DNA from: Phallusia mammillata
Lineage: Eukaryota > Chordata > Ascidiacea > Phlebobranchia > Ascidiidae
Assembly: GCA_003260075.1 (NCBI GenBank)
Contig: QLIY01000238.1
Span: forward strand, 65,139-129,138
Direction of reading: 5' to 3'
DNA: 64,000 nucleotides
Shown here: piece after piece, positions 1 to 10,045 of the stretch
Numbering within the stretch: the first letter of the stretch is position 1
How the letters are laid out: every line of letters begins with the position of its first letter
The notes under the pieces: generated by a model
What the model was told of the DNA's origin: nothing
What the model saw: the letters and a program-made list of their open reading frames with translations, nothing else
Database searches by the model: none
Program-made: the position numbers and the translations under genes

Positions 1-933
1 TAATAGTGCAAAAAGAATACGAACAATTTTTTTTATTGTTGGGTTAATGCTTTCTAAAAATTTGTCCTTAAGAATGTAAAAATCACCGCAACATTTGTTT
101 ACCGTAAATCCGCACAAACATGCGTGTGGGGACCCATTAGTTTTTGTTTACAAAAACAATCATATGTGTAGATCAAATGATGTGTATAGTAAATTGGTAA
201 ATATCGTATAGAATATATAAAATGGATGTAAGCTTATATCAAAAAGCCACCATTCTAGTTCTTATGATGGGTTCTTATATTTTACGCGCAAGGGTATCGA
301 TATTAATATTTTTAACTCAGGGAATATCAATAACAGCGCTAACATGTCTCGACTACAACAGTTTATGACCTAAGCAGGGTGGTGTTTCAGAGTTTTGATT
401 TTGACGCATTATAAGATTTATTATTGGACTTGAGAATTTTTGAAACTTCACCAAACTATCGTGCAAGAACCTCGTGTTTTGTTTCGCTAATTTGCTTTTA
501 GGCGATGTTTTGATCTTTAAAGAAAATGGGCAAATTTATCTGACAACTAAACACATTGGATTGATTCAGTTGTGCAGTAGCGACAACAAAAGATCGGTTA
601 CATTTCGGTAAAACTCATGCTATAACCAGGACCACGTATAACCTTTGTTTCGAGGTTAAGAAGCAATTTTTATGTGTCTTGCCATGCGCACAAATATTCC
701 CCGGGTACACTTAGGAACACTATGAGAAACATTTAATGTGCATATGTGGCCTCACAGTATTATCTTTGTTTTCTCCAAGACACCATTGGACAAACGCGGT
801 ATAAAAAAATTGCTGAAAACGGAATGCCTGCGAATTGTGAAAACAGACACTAATTTTTTGCGAAATACAACGCCATAGCTACGTGAATTTCCGTGACTGT
901 AATATATTTAAAAACGTGTTTCTTTCCTTTCAG
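1..933. other. No recognisable gene; presumed intron or intergenic DNA
   Basis: I see no exon here with a convincing reading frame flanked by splice sites. The 3' part should be intron of the gene whose last exon begins at 934, because a T-rich tract and CAG acceptor end at 933. Confidence 0.5.
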
Positions 934-1129
934 GTGTGACGCAAGCGTGACGTTTGGTCCGTGGACTGCCACGCCTGACGTGTACGACTTAATTGACTGC
1001 ATAAAGCACGACCTTGCCGAGAAGGGCTATGAACTGGAACACAGGTGTATTGGCGTATGTGACAAACACATTGTTGGGCAGCATTACTGCAAGCGCTCCA
1101 TCTTTGAATTCAAGTTTAAGTGGTGGTAA
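934..1129 (+). CDS. 3'-terminal exon of an unrecognised gene
   Basis: A pyrimidine-rich acceptor (ending CAG at 933) opens into a frame that runs to a TAA at 1127-1129, entering with the last base of a split codon. The encoded tail of about 65 residues has six cysteines, with a GPWTATPDVYDLIDC stretch, an EHRCIGVCDKHIVGQHYCKR stretch and a lysine/phenylalanine/tryptophan-rich end. Six cysteines in so short a tail suggest a small secreted or extracellular domain, but I recognise no family. The upstream exons lie outside the window or were not found. Base composition is clearly richer in G and C than the flanks, which supports coding. Confidence 0.55.
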
Positions 1130-1247
1130 TGGAAATCAAGTGGGGAAATTTGTTTTTGCGTAGATTTTTTTTTATTTTTTAGAAGTTTTAAATGTTCCAC
1201 TTCAATTGAATAGGAGTGACTTTTTTGTGGCCGTGATGTTTTTTTGA

Positions 1248-1620
1248 GCAGTGTTTTCGTAATTTTAGCGATAAATTTTGACGCGTTGCAAACACTGTTA
1301 CTTAGTGTTTGTCACGCATAATTTGTGACGATAAAATTATGGTAAACACTGCTAATCTCTTCTAATTTTAACGATGTTTATGAACTACCAGCAGCATTTA
1401 AGCGTACATCCGCTGCTTACCGCTTTTTAAATTNGCAGGGTTTTCGTAATTTTAGCGATAAATTTTGACGCGTTGCAAACACTGTTACTTAGTGTTTGTC
1501 ACGCATAATTTGTGACGATAAAATTATGGTAAACACTGCTAATCTCTTCTAATTTTAACGATGTTTATGAACTACCAGCAGCATTTAAGCGTACATCCGC
1601 TGCTTACCGCTTTTTAAATT
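1248..1620. repeat. 186-bp tandem direct duplication split by a single N
   Basis: Positions 1248-1433 and 1435-1620 are the same 186 bp with one mismatch seen near the start, separated by one N at 1434. The N shows that this is an assembly join; the duplication is most simply the overlapping ends of two contigs, not a biological tandem repeat. Confidence 0.85.
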
Positions 1621-4600
1621 TTTTTTGTCTTTAGAATTTCCAAGAGCTTGGTCTTATTTTTAGCATCGTGTAACGTATCTTTTCATTCCGTTTTCTGCTT
1701 ATTGTGAGCTCATATTAACTTTTTGTGAACAACCCATCATAACCATATCGCGAAATCTACAGGGACACTTCCACTACTTTGTTCAATCACTAAACTTTAT
1801 CAATTCCCCTGAGGTATTCACGCCACATTTTTTGTGTCTGTAATAGTAATGGCATACCCAAATAATAATACCCTTCTTATATGATAGGGGTGGTTAACGA
1901 AATTTACAAATCATTAATATGTTTAGCTTTTATGTCAGAAACTAGGAATTTACTACGTTATGTTCCCCGAAGTGCAATGTTGCTCCTAAACAGTGTCATA
2001 AAATGCAAAAAAATCAGTGAATTTATGTAAAATGTAAGATTATACACCAAGCTACCCTAAAATGGCGTAATTTTGTAACACCTAGTACGGAAAACAACAA
2101 AACCAATTTTTCCACCAAAATTTATTCGATTTCCAGCAACGACCTCAAATGAACCCGTTGTCGGTAATTGGGTAAAAGCTTCAAACATTGCAATTCCAAC
2201 GTGCCTGGCTAAAAATCGATAAATTTAGCGGCATTGCACCAACCACCGTGTTATGAAACGTGCACTGTAATTAGCATGCAGATGCTACAGCTGGTAGATT
2301 TATACATGCAAGTCACAGGTTGCCCGTTCCTAATTGCTTAGCATGCGTTGTAAATGTTATGAATTTTGTTTTCAAAATGGTTACAAAACAGTGTGAATCT
2401 TGTATGTAATGTCGATTTAGTAATGTTGGACAACTTTAGAAATTAACTGAAATTTAAAAAAATATTGTATGTTGCCGAGACAAGTGGCTAATTGTGGTAA
2501 TATCGGTATTATGTCGTTCTTGAATTCACCAAAACCCACTGGCCATAAGCAGAATTGGGATGCTGTGAGGGCAAAGCAGTGACGAAAAAAATCGATTTTA
2601 ATGTAAAGGAAAAATCATCACATTACGATAATGCAAAAAATCGATTTTCTAATGCACTTGGCACATTTTGCCTTGACATTTACTACACCACAGGATAAAC
2701 CCAATGCCAAAACAGTAAGGTCTCTGTTTTTCCATTAAAAATCTTTTAAAATGTTATCCTATCTGCTTTGTTGTTCACATGGACTATTTTAGCCAACCCA
2801 GTTAAACTACATGTGTTCGATCTTAACAATTTTGATTCCGAAACCACATCCAAATTTTCCCTGGTACTTTTTCACCCAATGCAAGCCCTGGCCCGCCGAA
2901 CCCCGTTTACAGAGATTTTTCATTGCCAGCCAAGCAAAACTCTTAAATTTTCACATGAGAGCCTTTAGCTGCGCAACGACCCGCCTAAATGTCAACCGCC
3001 ATGTTTTGCGACCGAACAACACCGCGTTTTTCAACCCTTGACTTTCCCAAGAGCCCGAGTGCGGCCAGGTAACATTAGAAATGCGGTGTATGATTGCAAA
3101 TTCTTTCCTGCCATGGCAGCCCCTGTTTTGCTCTTTTCTTAACGCGCTTTATGCTGTGCCAATGTTAAGGCCGAGTTTTTGCATTTTGGAGTGAACGGTA
3201 TCTAAAATTTATGTTCCATTTTTGGCACGCCGAACCAAACAGTTTTATGTTAAAAAGTGTTTTGAAATTATAGTGAACTTTTGGAAAAGTCATTTCACAA
3301 CCAAAAACTACGTACATTACATGTGTTGCGCTTGATTTATGTATTTAGTGGCACAATAAGCAAACATGTTGCCCCAAAATCAATAAACCAAACATGTTTT
3401 TCCAATGATATGTAACAAGATGTCCGAATTGTCATTCCAAATACACAAATACAAAACAATTACACTCTATGCCGTGTTTAGGTATGTTTAATATTTACAA
3501 ATGACCAAAGCTTTATTATATTCATGCATTCAATTATAAGAGCCTTGTACTACTTCTTGGTATCCCATTCCAGTGCTTTCAACGTCAGTGTATCAATGCA
3601 CATATATAACAACGTTCCTTTGTGTGTCGGGCTAACTTTTTTTGTTGTGTTTATCATTATGTTAAATCGCGAGACCCAGGGGCAATGAATGAAATCGAAA
3701 CCCCAATGGGCAAAAAATAACGCCGTTGTATCCGCGACGCCAAGGCGAACGGTCACCAACATTCGATTTGTCGTCTGTTGTATTGTAGGGGTTGTCCTAT
3801 GATTTACTTCCCGCAACTGGGATCTATAGAACCTTGTCAAAACTGAACCAAACCACACAATTCTGCATTTTTGTTTAACCCTAGGGGCTAAATTGAAACA
3901 ATTTAGTGGCTGTCTTTGACTTATTTTGTGATAAATTTGAGTCCATTCTTCAAGTGGCCAACTAAACGCCATGTCCAGTGTTGATTTTATAAATTTCCGC
4001 AAAGTGCTGTCAGCTTCGTTTTGTGTTGCTGTGTGTTTTTCTGCTAAAAGCAATCTATCTTTTTGCTTCCAGTCGTTCTAAACTTGACTTTCGCTCTCTT
4101 GATTATTACGAATTAATATTTTTCATCCGTTGGACCACCGTTAAAACTATTTGGTTTTATTGTGATGAATTTTTCAAGTTGTCTTAAATCTGTGTGTATT
4201 TTCGAGTTAAGATAAATTACAACGTATTTTCATTTGGAAACATTCTGACACGTTAACTTTTCACTGTGGAATTTTCACGCGGGTTCAATCACTGTGCAGC
4301 GTCACCATGCGGATTTTACGCCAAGTGTTTTTGTCTTCTTCTTTCCGTTGTTTGCTTTGCCGAATGTATGCGTGTGCAAATAAACGAGCCTTGCTCATTA
4401 ATGTATGTCTAACCTGAGTAAATTTAGAAACGATACATGTATGTTGTTTACAAAATCGCATCTTTTGAGTCCCGGTGTCCTTCAAAAATATCTTTGTCAG
4501 GCACACTCTAACGGCCGTAATTTACTTAAAATCTGTGCAGTTCAAACACCTCCTTTGTCCGAAGAAAGTATCCTATTTTCAGCTTGTCAACTACACATGT

Positions 4601-4990
4601 GAACCAAGACCGAAAAAATTGCATTAAATTAAAAACATATAACATTTGCAGACACCACTATTGTTTGCGAATGCATTCTAACATATCATTAAAACGTAGT
4701 TCTTAACAAACTGATTTCCATATGTTGAGGCAAGACAACATTTATACGAATGTCTGTTTTAAAACTAGTTTGATGTATCTGCTTTTGACTCACGAACAGC
4801 AAAAAGTTTGACATTTTTCCTGGTATTCATGCTTGCTCAAACAGAAATATTCGTTAAGTTGTCACAGAAGAAGCAGAGACAACTTCCTGTAACAATTCCA
4901 AAAACCAGATGGTTTTAACTTTCTACGTATTATCGAAAGATACATCATCAGTTACCGGTGTCACTAAAATACATGCTTGTTTTTTTAAAC
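1621..4990. other. Gene-poor AT-rich stretch
   Basis: I find no multi-exon gene in this stretch. The longest open frame (3550-4053, minus, 167 codons) has no family motif, no clear splice context and low-complexity codon use. It is recorded as rejected. Confidence 0.45.
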
Positions 4991-4998
4991 GTTTTTTT

Positions 4999-5097
4999 CA
5001 CCGGGCTCGGACCCAAGCCGCTCCCGGGGACAAATCCCGATCAAGGTTATTTATGTTGGTATATGGGTCAGGCGCGTCGGACCACTCGGTCAAGTTT
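4999..5097 (-). mobile_element. tRNA-derived SINE copy 1
   Basis: On the minus strand the copy reads from a pol III A-box-like segment (TTGACCGAGTGGTCCGACGC, near 5093) through a GACCCATAT stretch to a B-box-like segment (GGGTCCGAGCCCG near 5000), ending in an A-rich tract. The same body occurs at 41398-41502, 41512-41592 and 54996-55100. The order A box, body, B box is what a tRNA-derived SINE head shows; it is not a functional tRNA because the arms do not pair well. Confidence 0.65.
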
Positions 5098-5460
5098 TTA
5101 AACGCTTTTTATCCCCAAGATTCAAAACCCACAACAATTTTCTGTGATTTTTTTTGGCTTGTATGTGCTCTAGTCAAGCAATAACGATATGCTCAAAATT
5201 TGCCAAAACACATGTTTATTGAAACAGAGTGTTTCGTATCACGTTGTTCATTTGTCTCAGCGAGCACAGGAAATAAGTTCGGGAGTTTGACCATTTCCGA
5301 CTTTAGCAGCTGTTTTCGACATACATTTCCATGTTTATAAAAAAGCTGTTTCACTCTTGGATCAAACAGTAGCTTCTTAGCCAAAGTTGTAATGTGCGTG
5401 GAAAGTAGCATTAGCAACCTAAGGTTACCGAAGTTAAAAAATATGTCAGAATTGAAATGA

Positions 5461-5520
5461 GGGTTGCGGGCAGTGCCCACTCTTTCGACCTATGAGGTCT
5501 CATCAGTGCAGCTGGTGACG
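5461..5520 (-). ncRNA. Decayed type I hammerhead ribozyme copy, inverted
   Basis: The minus strand keeps stem I 5' strand GCTGCA (5512-5507), the core CTGATGA (5506-5500), a perfect 5-bp stem II with loop CAT, and GAAA (5486-5483). After it, stem III has a G/G mismatch, the U that should pair with the last A of GAAA is C, and the 3' strand of stem I no longer pairs (CGCAAC). Self-cleavage is therefore predicted to be lost. It lies head-to-head with the intact copy at 5622-5671. Confidence 0.75.
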
Positions 5521-5559
5521 AGATATCGGCCGTATTTGACAAAAGAAAATGTAATAGGG

Positions 5560-5720
5560 TAAATAAACTGGAGTGCCGTTTGATGGCTACACCAGCCAAT
5601 ACGGCCGATTTCTCGTCACCAGCTGCACTGATGAGACCTTATAGGTTGAAACAGTTTGCACTGTCTGCAGCTTACAATTTATTGGCTCCATGCTTATACA
5701 TATCACAAATTTCACAAAAT
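5560..5720 (+). mobile_element. Hammerhead-bearing short interspersed repeat
   Basis: The ribozyme at 5622-5671 is embedded in a repeat with an upstream block (GCCGTTTGATGGCTACACC near 5575, then CCAATACGGCCGAT) and a downstream tail (ACAATTTATTGGCTCCATGC near 5673-5693). Pieces of the same blocks recur at 6157-6210, 37243-37300 (minus), 37393-37440, 37506-37563 and 63250-63345. Exact ends cannot be set from this window. Confidence 0.65.
5622..5671 (+). ncRNA. Complete type I hammerhead ribozyme
   Basis: All parts of a hammerhead are present in order. Stem I 5' strand GCTGCA (5622-5627). Core CTGATGA (5628-5634). Stem II GACCT/AGGTT (5635-5639 with 5643-5647, one G-U pair, loop TAT). Core GAAA (5648-5651). 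Stem III CAGT/ACTG (5652-5655 with 5660-5663, loop TTGC). U5664 pairs with A5651, and cleavage is expected after C5665. Stem I 3' strand TGCAGC (5666-5671) is the exact complement of the 5' strand, and A5621-T5672 extends it. Stem I is the open stem, hence type I. Such ribozymes are known in short metazoan retroelements, and the flanks recur elsewhere in the window, so this is probably part of a dispersed element. Confidence 0.9.
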
Positions 5721-5807
5721 AAAAAATGACTCTTGTAAAAAGTGTGACTCTCTCACTTTGACTCTACAAACGTGGTAACCTGAAAGTATTGTTTTCAATT
5801 TTTTTAG

Positions 5808-5993
5808 GTCACCGCTATGTTGTATGTAGAAGATACAAACACAATTGTGTCGATCGGACTTGATAACGCAGTTCGATTTACTGATGCTGACAGCTGTGAT
5901 TTTGATGCCGGGAAATCAGTTACTCTTGAATCCCAACCTACAAGTATTGATTTAACCAATGAAGGAGCAATAGTTGTGGCTTGTGAGAAAGAG
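5808..5993 (+). CDS. Orphan exon resembling actin-interacting protein 1 (WDR1)
   Basis: A T-rich acceptor (TTTTTTAG at 5807) opens a 62-codon phase-0 exon, ended by GAG followed by a weak GTTGGT donor. The translation (VTAMLYVEDTNTIVSIGLDN, then VRFTD, QPTSIDL and EGAIVVACEKE) follows the blade pattern of a WD repeat and resembles the mid region of WDR1/AIP1, which works with cofilin in actin filament disassembly. No other exon of such a gene is visible on either side, and a contig join lies 150 bp downstream at 6147-6156. It may be a misplaced contig, a gene fragment or a pseudogene. Family call from remembered WDR1 pattern only. Confidence 0.5.
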
Positions 5994-6098
5994 GTTGGTT
6001 GTTTTTGTCTCGCTTTTGTTTCTTGTCAAATTGGTATCTTTAGAAACACCGTATAAGGATCTATCTATAAGTTTAATGATGAAAATAACCAACTAAAT

Positions 6099-6146
6099 CA
6101 GTGTTTCTTAACCTTTTTGGGATGGTTTCCCACTAAAGTGAATCAC
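6099..6146 (+). mobile_element. hAT-like terminal inverted repeat, one end only
   Basis: The motif CAGTGTTTCTTAACCTTTTT has the form of a hAT transposon terminus (CAGNGNTTCTCAACC). The rest is cut off by the G-run join at 6147-6156, so no second end or target duplication can be shown. Confidence 0.45.
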
Positions 6147-6156
6147 GGGGGGGGGG

Positions 6157-6210
6157 TAGGTCGAAAGAGTGTGCACTGTCTGCAGCTAATCATTTATTGG
6201 CTCTATGCAT
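6157..6210 (+). ncRNA. Truncated hammerhead ribozyme (3' half)
   Basis: Directly after the G-run at 6147-6156 the sequence starts inside stem II (AGGTC), then gives GAAA, stem III GAGT/ACTG, the cleavage triplet GTC (cut after 6180) and stem I 3' strand TGCAGC, followed by the family tail TTTATTGGCTCTATGC. The 5' half is missing at the contig join. Confidence 0.7.
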
Positions 6211-6356
6211 TAAATTGAGGGTATTGTGGAAGAACGCAAATAGTCGCAAAAATGTTTCATGTTTGAATTTTAAAATAAAATAAATATGTTTTATATCTGA
6301 AAATATATGTATATTTCGTAAGCATTTTTACTTTCGTTTTCAGACAAACTTACAAG

Positions 6357-6929
6357 ATGAACAAAGTAGTATTGTTGGCATTCGTGGGTTGTGTGATGCT
6401 GATGTGCATTGAAACAACTGATGCAAGCCCCCCTATGGGCGACATGGAGCTGAGAAACGGTGAGATGTATCAAAATTACTTAAAAATCACTCGCCCCTTT
6501 TTACTTAAAAAGCACTCGCCCCTTTTTAACATATAACTTACAAACCTAACCGGGATTCGTACAGGTGGTTCCTGTGTGCGAACCCAGTGAACAAATTATC
6601 AATGATGTAATTGCGAATTTAAACACCTTGATTAGAATCTTTAAGTTAATTGTACTGGTTTGCAGCAAACAATTACATAGTTTTTTTTTTTAAAAGATAT
6701 TTGTTAATGATTTTGAGTACGCGCTGGTCACCTTACAAACATGGAAATGCTGTTTTCAATGTTCGACGAATTCGTGCAAGGTTCGATGAATATTTGCTGT
6801 ATTATTTTATATGTTTCATTATATATTCTAGAATTCATGCAATTCCGAGATATGAAGAAATTATACGACTTGTTTCAAGCTTATCGCAGCGCAATGAAAG
6901 ACGACGAAACACCAGCAGCAAAGTGGTGA
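6357..6929 (+). CDS. Small predicted secreted peptide precursor, three exons
   Basis: Exons 6357-6459, 6718-6780 and 6832-6929 join in phase 1 to an 87-residue protein ending in TGA. The 5' UTR is itself spliced (acceptor TTTTCAG at 6343). The start MNKVVLLAFVGCVMLMC is a typical signal peptide, with cleavage likely after TTDA. The mature part is acidic and aromatic (NMEMLFSMFDEF, KKLYDLFQAYRSAM) and ends in KW. A KK dibasic pair could be a prohormone site. A poly(A) signal AATAAA lies at 7099-7104. I recognise no known peptide. The acceptor at 6717 and the 51-nt last intron with a weak GTTCGA donor are the least certain joins. Confidence 0.6.
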
Positions 6930-7098
6930 AAGTAAAAATTAAATACTTTGATACAAAACTTTGGTCCAAATTTTTACAACATAACATCAGTAAAGTAGTA
7001 ATCAATTGATCCTTGACATACAATTATGCCTAAAACAACAAATTGTAATAATTACATCGATTTGCAAATGTTTTTCACGCTCAGTATACGATTTAGGA

Positions 7099-7104
7099 AA
7101 TAAA
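7099..7104 (+). terminator. Polyadenylation signal AATAAA
   Basis: AATAAA lies about 170 bp after the TGA of the small secreted-peptide gene and is the first good signal downstream of it. Confidence 0.5.
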
Positions 7105-7675
7105 ACCTTCTTTTATCTTTAGACAAGAATCATGAAAGGAAACAGCCTTCTGAATTTGTTGTCAATTGTGCTTTTTATGTCGCAATAATAAACAAAGGTG
7201 GTTGATGTATTCAATTTGTGTCGTATTGGTATTATAAAATAATATTTTCTGACTTAGTAACATACCGCTTTGAATCGAATTAATTCAGGTAATTTTTGCG
7301 ATTTCGACTTTTTGATAAAAGCACAGCCAAAAGAATTGTGCTTTTATAGTTCCAATATAAATCAGATTGTTGTTCTAAATGGAAAAGTATTCGAGTTTTA
7401 TGACAAACAAATTCGTTAGTTTGCACAGGTGTCAAACCTCTCAAAGGTAAAAACGCAAATAGTAAAATTTGAAATTTGAAGTTTCAGATCGTGTAAATTC
7501 GGCCAAGTTCTTACGAATCTTGCTGATAAGTCATGTCCTTGTCTTTTAAGGGATCGAATCCAAAACGGTTTTGCGCACAAATCCCCCAAAACTAGATTTT
7601 TTTCCCAGAATACCTGGTCCTTGCGCCACCGTGTGTCAAAAATATTATTTATTTGGTCGATGCATTTGTTGGGAC

Positions 7676-7916
7676 CAGAGTTGTAAACGGGTCTGATACT
7701 GAAGTTCGAATCCCAGACCTGAAAGTTGAAGCTTGAAACCCGGCCCGAACCCGAACCGTCTTTGGCAAGCCCGTTTAGGCCCGAAAGCTTGATTGACAGG
7801 CCTATACATTAAAGCCTTAAAAAAGACCACCAGCACAATAGACAATTGGTCTTCAACAAGGCGTTTTAGGTTTTTTGACATTAGGTCAGGTCCAGCAACT
7901 GGCTACTTGGCCTATT

Positions 7917-8010
<94 letters not shown>

Positions 8011-8033
8011 ACTCGGCCCGACTTACAACTCTG
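7676..8033. mobile_element. Small inverted-repeat element containing the 90-G run
   Basis: CAGAGTTGTAA at 7676-7686 is matched in inverse orientation by TTACAACTCTG at 8023-8033. Between them lie GC-rich CCCGAA repeats (about 7738-7790) and the G homopolymer. The outline resembles a non-autonomous hAT element, but I do not see a clear 8-bp target duplication. Confidence 0.4.
7919..8008. repeat. Homopolymer of 90 G
   Basis: Positions 7919-8008 are uninterrupted G. All other G runs at contig joins in this window are 10-11 long, so this one may be a larger placeholder or a polymerase/sequencing artefact. Direct repeats flanking it are not obvious, unlike the 10-G joins. Confidence 0.9.
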
Positions 8034-8601
8034 GTGGGCATCTTCACTACTTGTTTTAATGTAAATTATGATTCTTCGACGTTAATTCCGCATATTTACC
8101 CACTGATCTGCGTGGGTTTCTGAGTTTGGTTGTCGGAATCAAACAAAAATGTGTACAAATAAAATTTGTTTTGTTACTAGCAGTCATACGTTCCACAATT
8201 TTTGTGACATAGACAAGTTTATGACTTAATATAATCCTTCTTGCCAAACTCAAAGCAGATTGCAAGAGAAATTCAGAAGCAGCTTTTAGACATAATTTAC
8301 GATCTGCGTTTACTGAAGTATTTTGTAAAAAGCATCCATATATGTGTGATGAAGCTATTTTAGCGGAAAATATGTGATTTTTAGGGTTTAGCACAGTTAT
8401 AAGCAAAATACACTGACACAATAACGAAACAATTAAGAAAGGTAATAATAGTTTTCAATTCCAGACAATTCGTCTGAGAATAAGCAAATTATAAGCTAAA
8501 TTTAATAAAACGTCACATTAAAATCTCGACATGCTAAACATTTACTGCCAATCTTCCGCTTTGCTACAAACCAACAGTCAGCACGGATTAATAGCATAAG
8601 T

Positions 8602-8660
8602 GCAGGGATTGGCAACCCCGCGCCACGCGAGGTGATTTTGCATAGCACGCCACCTATTTG
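8602..8660 (+). mobile_element. hAT-like terminus, single end
   Basis: CAGGGATTGGCAACCCCGCG has the shape of a hAT terminal repeat. I did not find the matching inverted end within a few hundred bases. Confidence 0.35.
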
Positions 8661-8896
8661 CTAAATCATTTCCACGTACTTTTGAAATAGTTTGAACTAA
8701 CACATTTCCGATTTTTCAGTTTGACTGTTAGTCGGTTACTGGTCCCTACCGAACCTCGAAACCAGTTGAGACTAGAATCTTTTTGAGCTGAATTTAAAAA
8801 ATGAAAAGTTTTTGAGATGAATTTAAAAAAATAAACAGCTGCAGCTTTCCTGATTGTTCAGGTTTGCAGACTCCAAAATTGTGGATAGTTTCAGAT

Positions 8897-8902
8897 TTTA
8901 TT
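8897..8902 (-). terminator. Polyadenylation signal for the multi-LCCL gene
   Basis: TTTATT on the plus strand is AATAAA on the minus strand, about 210 bp beyond the TGA of the LCCL gene and the first such signal there. Confidence 0.4.
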
Positions 8903-9109
8903 GGGTTTCACGAGTGTATTCCACTTTTATGTTTTGTTTGCGAATGGAACAAAGATCCCAATAAAGCGCTAAGCGATTTCAATACACAACCTAAAACCGA
9001 ACAAGCAGACAGATATATAAATAGTGTGTAAATAATTGCGGAAATCATGCAGCAGCTGTCTGATCGTTTAAAACCACGAAAATTATGACAGACGAAGGAT
9101 GATATGAAT

Positions 9110-10045
9110 TCATTCAAATTCCAACGACATTTCTCCTGAGCCTTTGTAGCTCATTGAATAAATTCCGTTGCTGAAATTGCCGATGTAGAAACGCTTTGGT
9201 TCGGATTTTTTTACGTTTACTGGACCACCCTGGTCTGTAGATACAAAAAGGCAAGTTTCAAACAAAATAAATTAACCTGATAACACATTAATTATTTTTA
9301 ATGCATCTATGTTTTCAAACGAGGTATGGTTTTTGGTTCAAATTTCCCTTTAAGTTAAACACCTGTTTAAGCTTTTTAAGTTACCAATTACTGTACACTT
9401 AGCCTGACAAATGCTATACTGAAGTTGACGAAATGTCAAACAACTAATTAAGGAGAACAAACATTGTTAAACAAATTACAATAATCAATGCAGGTTACGG
9501 TTTTCGGCAAAGTTTGATCTGTTTTTATTTAGTTACCGAGTTTATTCCACTCTAGTTACTGATCAAAATGTTAGGAAGCTTTATCAACTAAATGTTTTAT
9601 CAAATCGCATAATCATCGTACTTGAAATTTTTCCAGAATGAATTGCAGCTGTACAAATGTGAGAGAACTCAGAATACTCGGTGCTACCCCATATCATGTC
9701 CTGTGACGTTTGACACCCGGCTGGGCAGACGACAGAAAAGTATTCGCTATCGATATTGTTTCCCGTCACTTCACAAGTTACTGCACAACAAAATATATTA
9801 GTACAATATAATCCCCTTACAATTCTCTCAAGACCTATGTATTTTAGCTTCCCAATAGATTTGTTTCCCAACAATCAATTTTTTGTTTAATATTTTTACT
9901 GGTTGTTGCGATATTTTTTTATATATTATTTTTTTACGATCTTTACCAGCAAATCTGAATTTCCGTTTTTTAAGTTAGTTTCACAAAGTTGTATGATATA
10001 ATTAATACTTACTTGTGAACACTGAGGCCTTGTGGGAAAGAATAT
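9110..10045 (-). CDS. LCCL module 7 and C-terminus (exons 21-23)
   Basis: Linker 10045-10013 (33 bp), A exon 9780-9622 (CPAGC, WGSTEY, CTAAIHSG), terminal B exon 9234-9110 (GGPVNVKK, FSNGIYS) ending LEFE and a TGA at 9112-9110. The protein stops at the edge of the last domain with no anchor. Confidence 0.9.

Noticed and set aside
3550-4053. 167-codon open frame on the minus strand
   Set aside because: No domain or motif, no splice-site framing, no supporting neighbour; a frame of this length can occur by chance in 64 kb.
6147-6156. Ten-G runs as G-quadruplex regulatory elements
   Set aside because: Their uniform length and duplicated flanks point to assembly placeholders.
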